From the NCBI GenBank assembly GCA_027365375.1, contig DAHXNM010000006.1, positions 1 to 7,264 of the forward strand: 7,264 nucleotides of DNA, in the 5' to 3' direction. Numbering within the stretch: the first letter of the stretch is position 1; every line of letters begins with the position of its first letter. Made by a program: the position numbers and the translations under genes. The notes under the pieces are model-generated. The model was not told where the DNA came from. It worked only from the letters and a program-made list of their open reading frames with translations, and did no database searches. Of this stretch, positions 5,690 through 7,264 are shown in pieces. The DNA comes from Ferrimicrobium sp. GTDB taxonomy: Bacteria; Actinomycetota; Acidimicrobiia; Acidimicrobiales; Acidimicrobiaceae.

Positions 5690-5709
5690 GTCACTTGTAA
5701 AGTCACTTG
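5690..5709. repeat. Direct repeat GTCACTTG between tRNA and integrase
   Basis: GTCACTTG occurs at 5690-5697 and again at 5702-5709, a 12-bp period, in the 104-bp gene-free gap between tRNA-Pro and the integrase stop. Short direct repeats beside an att core are typical of integrase arm-type or excisionase binding sites. The repeat is visible; the role is inferred. Confidence 0.5.
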
Positions 5710-5734
5710 ACAGCATCTATGGATCTGGCCTGAC

Positions 5735-6889
5735 TTACAAATCACCGAGAAACTCGCCCATCTTGTCCGTGGCCTCGCGCAGTCGCTCTCCGCTGAGATG
5801 TCCGTACACGTCTTTGGTCACCCTGATTGACGCATGTCCAATAATCTCGCTCACCTCTTCGAGACGGACACCCTGAGCCAGCATGAGTGATGCCGCAGAG
5901 TGTCGCAGTTCGTGCATGTGCCAGTCGCCCAGCCCGGCCTTGAGTGCTAGACGTTTGAACGCTTTACTCGTCCCGTCGGGATCGAGCCAGTGACCCCAAG
6001 GAGTGGCAAACATCGCTGTCGGCTCCTTCCATTGAACCCCGAGGCTCTCTAGATGTTCTTTCTCCGCAACCTGTTCATCTCTATGCCTGTCGAGAGCGGT
6101 GCACACGAAGGAAGGTACAGGGATTACTCGTCGAGAGCTGTCGGTCTTAAGTGATCCTAGGACCACTTTGGAACCCTCCTTCTTCCTAGCCTTTGTCACG
6201 CTGAGGGTTCTGGCTCTCTCGTCGTAGTCCTCCCATTCGAGACCTAGCGCCTCTCCTCGCCGCAACCCGGTTCCAAGCGTGAGAATCCACAGCGCCCTCA
6301 GTCTGTCATCCTCGCAGGCCGCTAGCAATGCTTTGGCTTGGTCTGGACTGAGTGATCGTCCTTTGGCTTGCGATTGTTTGATGGATGCCGAGTACCTTGC
6401 CGGGTTCGAGGTGAGTAGCTTCCACCTAACCGCCTGATCGAGGCTCATGCTCAGAACCGTCCGGAGTAATTTGACGTAGCGGGGGGATATCTCTTTGAGC
6501 TTAGAGCGCAGGAACAGGTCGATAGCCTCGGGTTGTATTTCCTCGAGCTCAACCGATCCGAGACCGACCTTGATATGGCGGACGGCGTATTCGTACCCCG
6601 CAAGCGTCCCTGGCTGTATCTCACTAGCTTTGTGAGCAAGCCATCGGTCGAGTAAATCACTCAAGGACCTTGACTCTACTTTCGGGATATCAACTGCATC
6701 ACGAAGAGCCTTGAACTCGGTCAGTGCTTTCTGTGCCTCTCGGAACTTGTCACAGATCCGCGTTTTGTTCACTTGTTGTCCGTTACTATCCGTCCAGCGC
6801 AAGTAAGCCCGATAACGCCCATCTGGACGGGTGGTAATGGTTCCGTCGCCTCGCGAACGGTTGCGGCGATACGAACTACTAGTGGTCAC
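5735..6889 (-). CDS. int: Tyrosine recombinase / phage-type integrase
   Basis: A 384-residue site-specific recombinase predicted to integrate and excise an island or prophage at tRNA-Pro. The N-terminal arm-binding region (about 12-60, DGTITTRPDGRYRAYLRW) is followed by a SAM-like core-binding domain (about 72-165) and a catalytic domain (about 178-370). The full catalytic set is visible: Arg210 in TGLRRGE, Lys248 in SLKTDSS, His326 and Arg329 in HELRH, His352 in IGHAS and the nucleophile Tyr362 in VYGHL. Length and order are normal for phage/ICE integrases of Gram-positive bacteria. The start is GTG at 6889; there is no Shine-Dalgarno, but a -10-like TATTAT lies 7 bp upstream, so the mRNA may be leaderless. 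The gene reads toward the tRNA and ends 104 bp from it. No excisionase gene is seen in the window. Confidence 0.95.
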   Translation of the reverse strand: MTTSSSYRRNRSRGDGTITTRPDGRYRAYLRWTDSNGQQVNKTRICDKFREAQKALTEFKALRDAVDIPKVESRSLSDLLDRWLAHKASEIQPGTLAGYEYAVRHIKVGLGSVELEEIQPEAIDLFLRSKLKEISPRYVKLLRTVLSMSLDQAVRWKLLTSNPARYSASIKQSQAKGRSLSPDQAKALLAACEDDRLRALWILTLGTGLRRGEALGLEWEDYDERARTLSVTKARKKEGSKVVLGSLKTDSSRRVIPVPSFVCTALDRHRDEQVAEKEHLESLGVQWKEPTAMFATPWGHWLDPDGTSKAFKRLALKAGLGDWHMHELRHSAASLMLAQGVRLEEVSEIIGHASIRVTKDVYGHLSGERLREATDKMGEFLGDL

Positions 6890-6896
6890 GACTTAG

Positions 6897-6902
6897 ATAA
6901 TA
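6897..6902 (-). promoter_or_regulatory. Possible -10 of a leaderless integrase promoter
   Basis: TATTAT on the minus strand ends 7 bp before the GTG start of the integrase, which would place the first transcribed base at or next to the start codon. No matching -35 is evident, so support is modest. Confidence 0.35.
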
Positions 6903-6983
6903 ACAGACACTGGGGCGCCAAAATCGCGACGAGCAAACAACCCGTACCCCCGACTCCATCACGATGGCGCGTGGGGTGAGAAG

Positions 6984-7003
6984 CCCTGGACTCGTCCATA
7001 GGG
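6984..7003. repeat. Inverted repeat / hairpin beside the IS200/IS605-like end
   Basis: TGGAC TC GTCCA (6987-6998) is a perfect inverted repeat, extended outward by CCC (6984-6986) and GGG (7001-7003) with a two-base bulge. A second small palindrome, CCATC AC GATGG, sits at 6956-6967. There is no T-run, so it is not a convincing terminator. It lies in the 186-bp gene-free stretch between the integrase start and the frame ending at 7076. Confidence 0.4.
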
Positions 7004-7007
7004 TGGA

Positions 7008-7049
7008 GTGAACCTCCCCGCCCTTACGGACGGGGATTGCGCTCCCCGT
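7008..7049 (-). mobile_element. IS200/IS605-like right-end hairpin (omegaRNA-type)
   Basis: On the minus strand CCCCGTCC GTAA GGGCGGGG (7035-7016) folds into an 8-bp stem with one G-U pair and a GNRA tetraloop, followed by AGGTTCAC. This 'AATCCCCGTCC...GGGCGGGGAGGTTCA' pattern is familiar from right ends of IS200/IS605-type elements downstream of tnpB, where the same bases form the 3' part of the TnpB guide RNA. The alternative pairing ACGGGG (7030-7035) with CCCCGT (7044-7049) is mutually exclusive with it. The right end of the element would be near 7008-7012. No tnpA is visible. The hairpin is certain; the assignment is from memory of the family. Confidence 0.6.
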
Positions 7050-7075
7050 TTGTTCAATACTGTCTCGCCAAATAG

Positions 7076-7264
7076 CTAGCTGTCGAACAGCGAACCTGCG
7101 TATCTGTCGTTCTGCGTGATACCCGATCGATTCACTTTTGAGGTACTCGCCTCCGGTGCAGTTCCTGCATCAGGGATCTCGCGCTGAGCTCGCGGTGCGA
7201 TCCGCGCACCCTGTGGTGTGCCACTTGATCGCATCAAGCGCAGATGCTCAGTTACGTAGGGTAT
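7076..7264 (-). CDS. Partial open frame, possible C-terminal tail of TnpB
   Basis: An open minus-strand frame enters from the window's right edge and runs 62 codons to TAG at 7076-7078, ending about 40 bp before the IS200/IS605-like hairpin, the normal place for tnpB to stop. The readable part, with HLRLMRSSGTPQGARIAPRA then QREIPDAGTAPEAST, looks like the variable tail seen after the zinc finger in some TnpB proteins. The diagnostic motifs (RuvC Asp/Glu residues, CxxC zinc finger) would lie beyond the edge, so identity rests mainly on position. Confidence 0.4.
   Translation of the reverse strand: MPYVTEHLRLMRSSGTPQGARIAPRAQREIPDAGTAPEASTSKVNRSGITQNDRYAGSLFDS

Noticed and set aside
6890..7264. 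attR copy of the tRNA-Pro 3' end
   Set aside because: I looked for the T-arm/acceptor sequence here and found none; the island's far end must be outside the window.
1..7264. CRISPR array, rRNA or riboswitch
   Set aside because: No regularly spaced repeat-spacer units, rRNA-like segments or recognisable aptamer patterns were seen on either strand.

Overview
This window looks like accessory DNA in a bacterial chromosome, probably an actinobacterium. The best hints are the truncated metallo-beta-lactamase-fold protein, whose C-terminal half reads like actinobacterial relatives, and a moderate-to-high GC content judged by eye. An Acidimicrobiia-type acidophile (Ferrimicrobium-like) is a guess, not a demonstration. 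Most of the window is nested or adjacent mobile DNA around two ordinary host genes and a tRNA.

Left third (about 1-3650): an IS3-family transposase gene reading rightwards has been cut in two by a roughly 3.29 kb serine-recombinase element. The left piece carries the second catalytic Asp (HSDHGSQYTS) and ends at 'VGDSFD'. The right piece resumes with 'NSMAESLWASLKKELVYRTDF', which carries the catalytic Glu. Rejoining the two in frame gives exactly 35 residues between Asp and Glu, the spacing of a D35E transposase, so both element edges can be placed to within a few bases. The inserted element reads leftwards and has four genes: a DUF5372-like small protein, a helix-turn-helix protein, a small unnamed protein and a 684-residue large serine recombinase with a fused C-terminal DNA-binding segment. 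Between the first and second genes lies a nested inverted-repeat region that contains a good sigma-70-type promoter, plausibly an operator or recombination site. The right IS3 piece has two further frameshifts, so the transposase is dead whether or not the element leaves.

Middle (about 3640-5630): the right end of the IS3 remnant abuts a metallo-beta-lactamase-fold hydrolase that has lost its N-terminal metal-binding half. Next are a soluble PAS-like/methyl-accepting signalling-domain protein and a tRNA-Pro(GGG) gene with encoded CCA.

Right part (5631-7264): a tyrosine-recombinase integrase points toward the 3' end of tRNA-Pro, the classic left boundary of an integrated island or phage whose body and attR lie outside the window. 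Behind the integrase start is a hairpin typical of the right end (omegaRNA region) of IS200/IS605-type elements. It is preceded on the minus strand by an open frame entering from the window edge that may be the tail of TnpB.

The layers suggest a history: host gene (MBL hydrolase), then IS3 insertion, then serine-recombinase element inserted into the IS3. Independently, a tRNA-targeting island arrived on the right.
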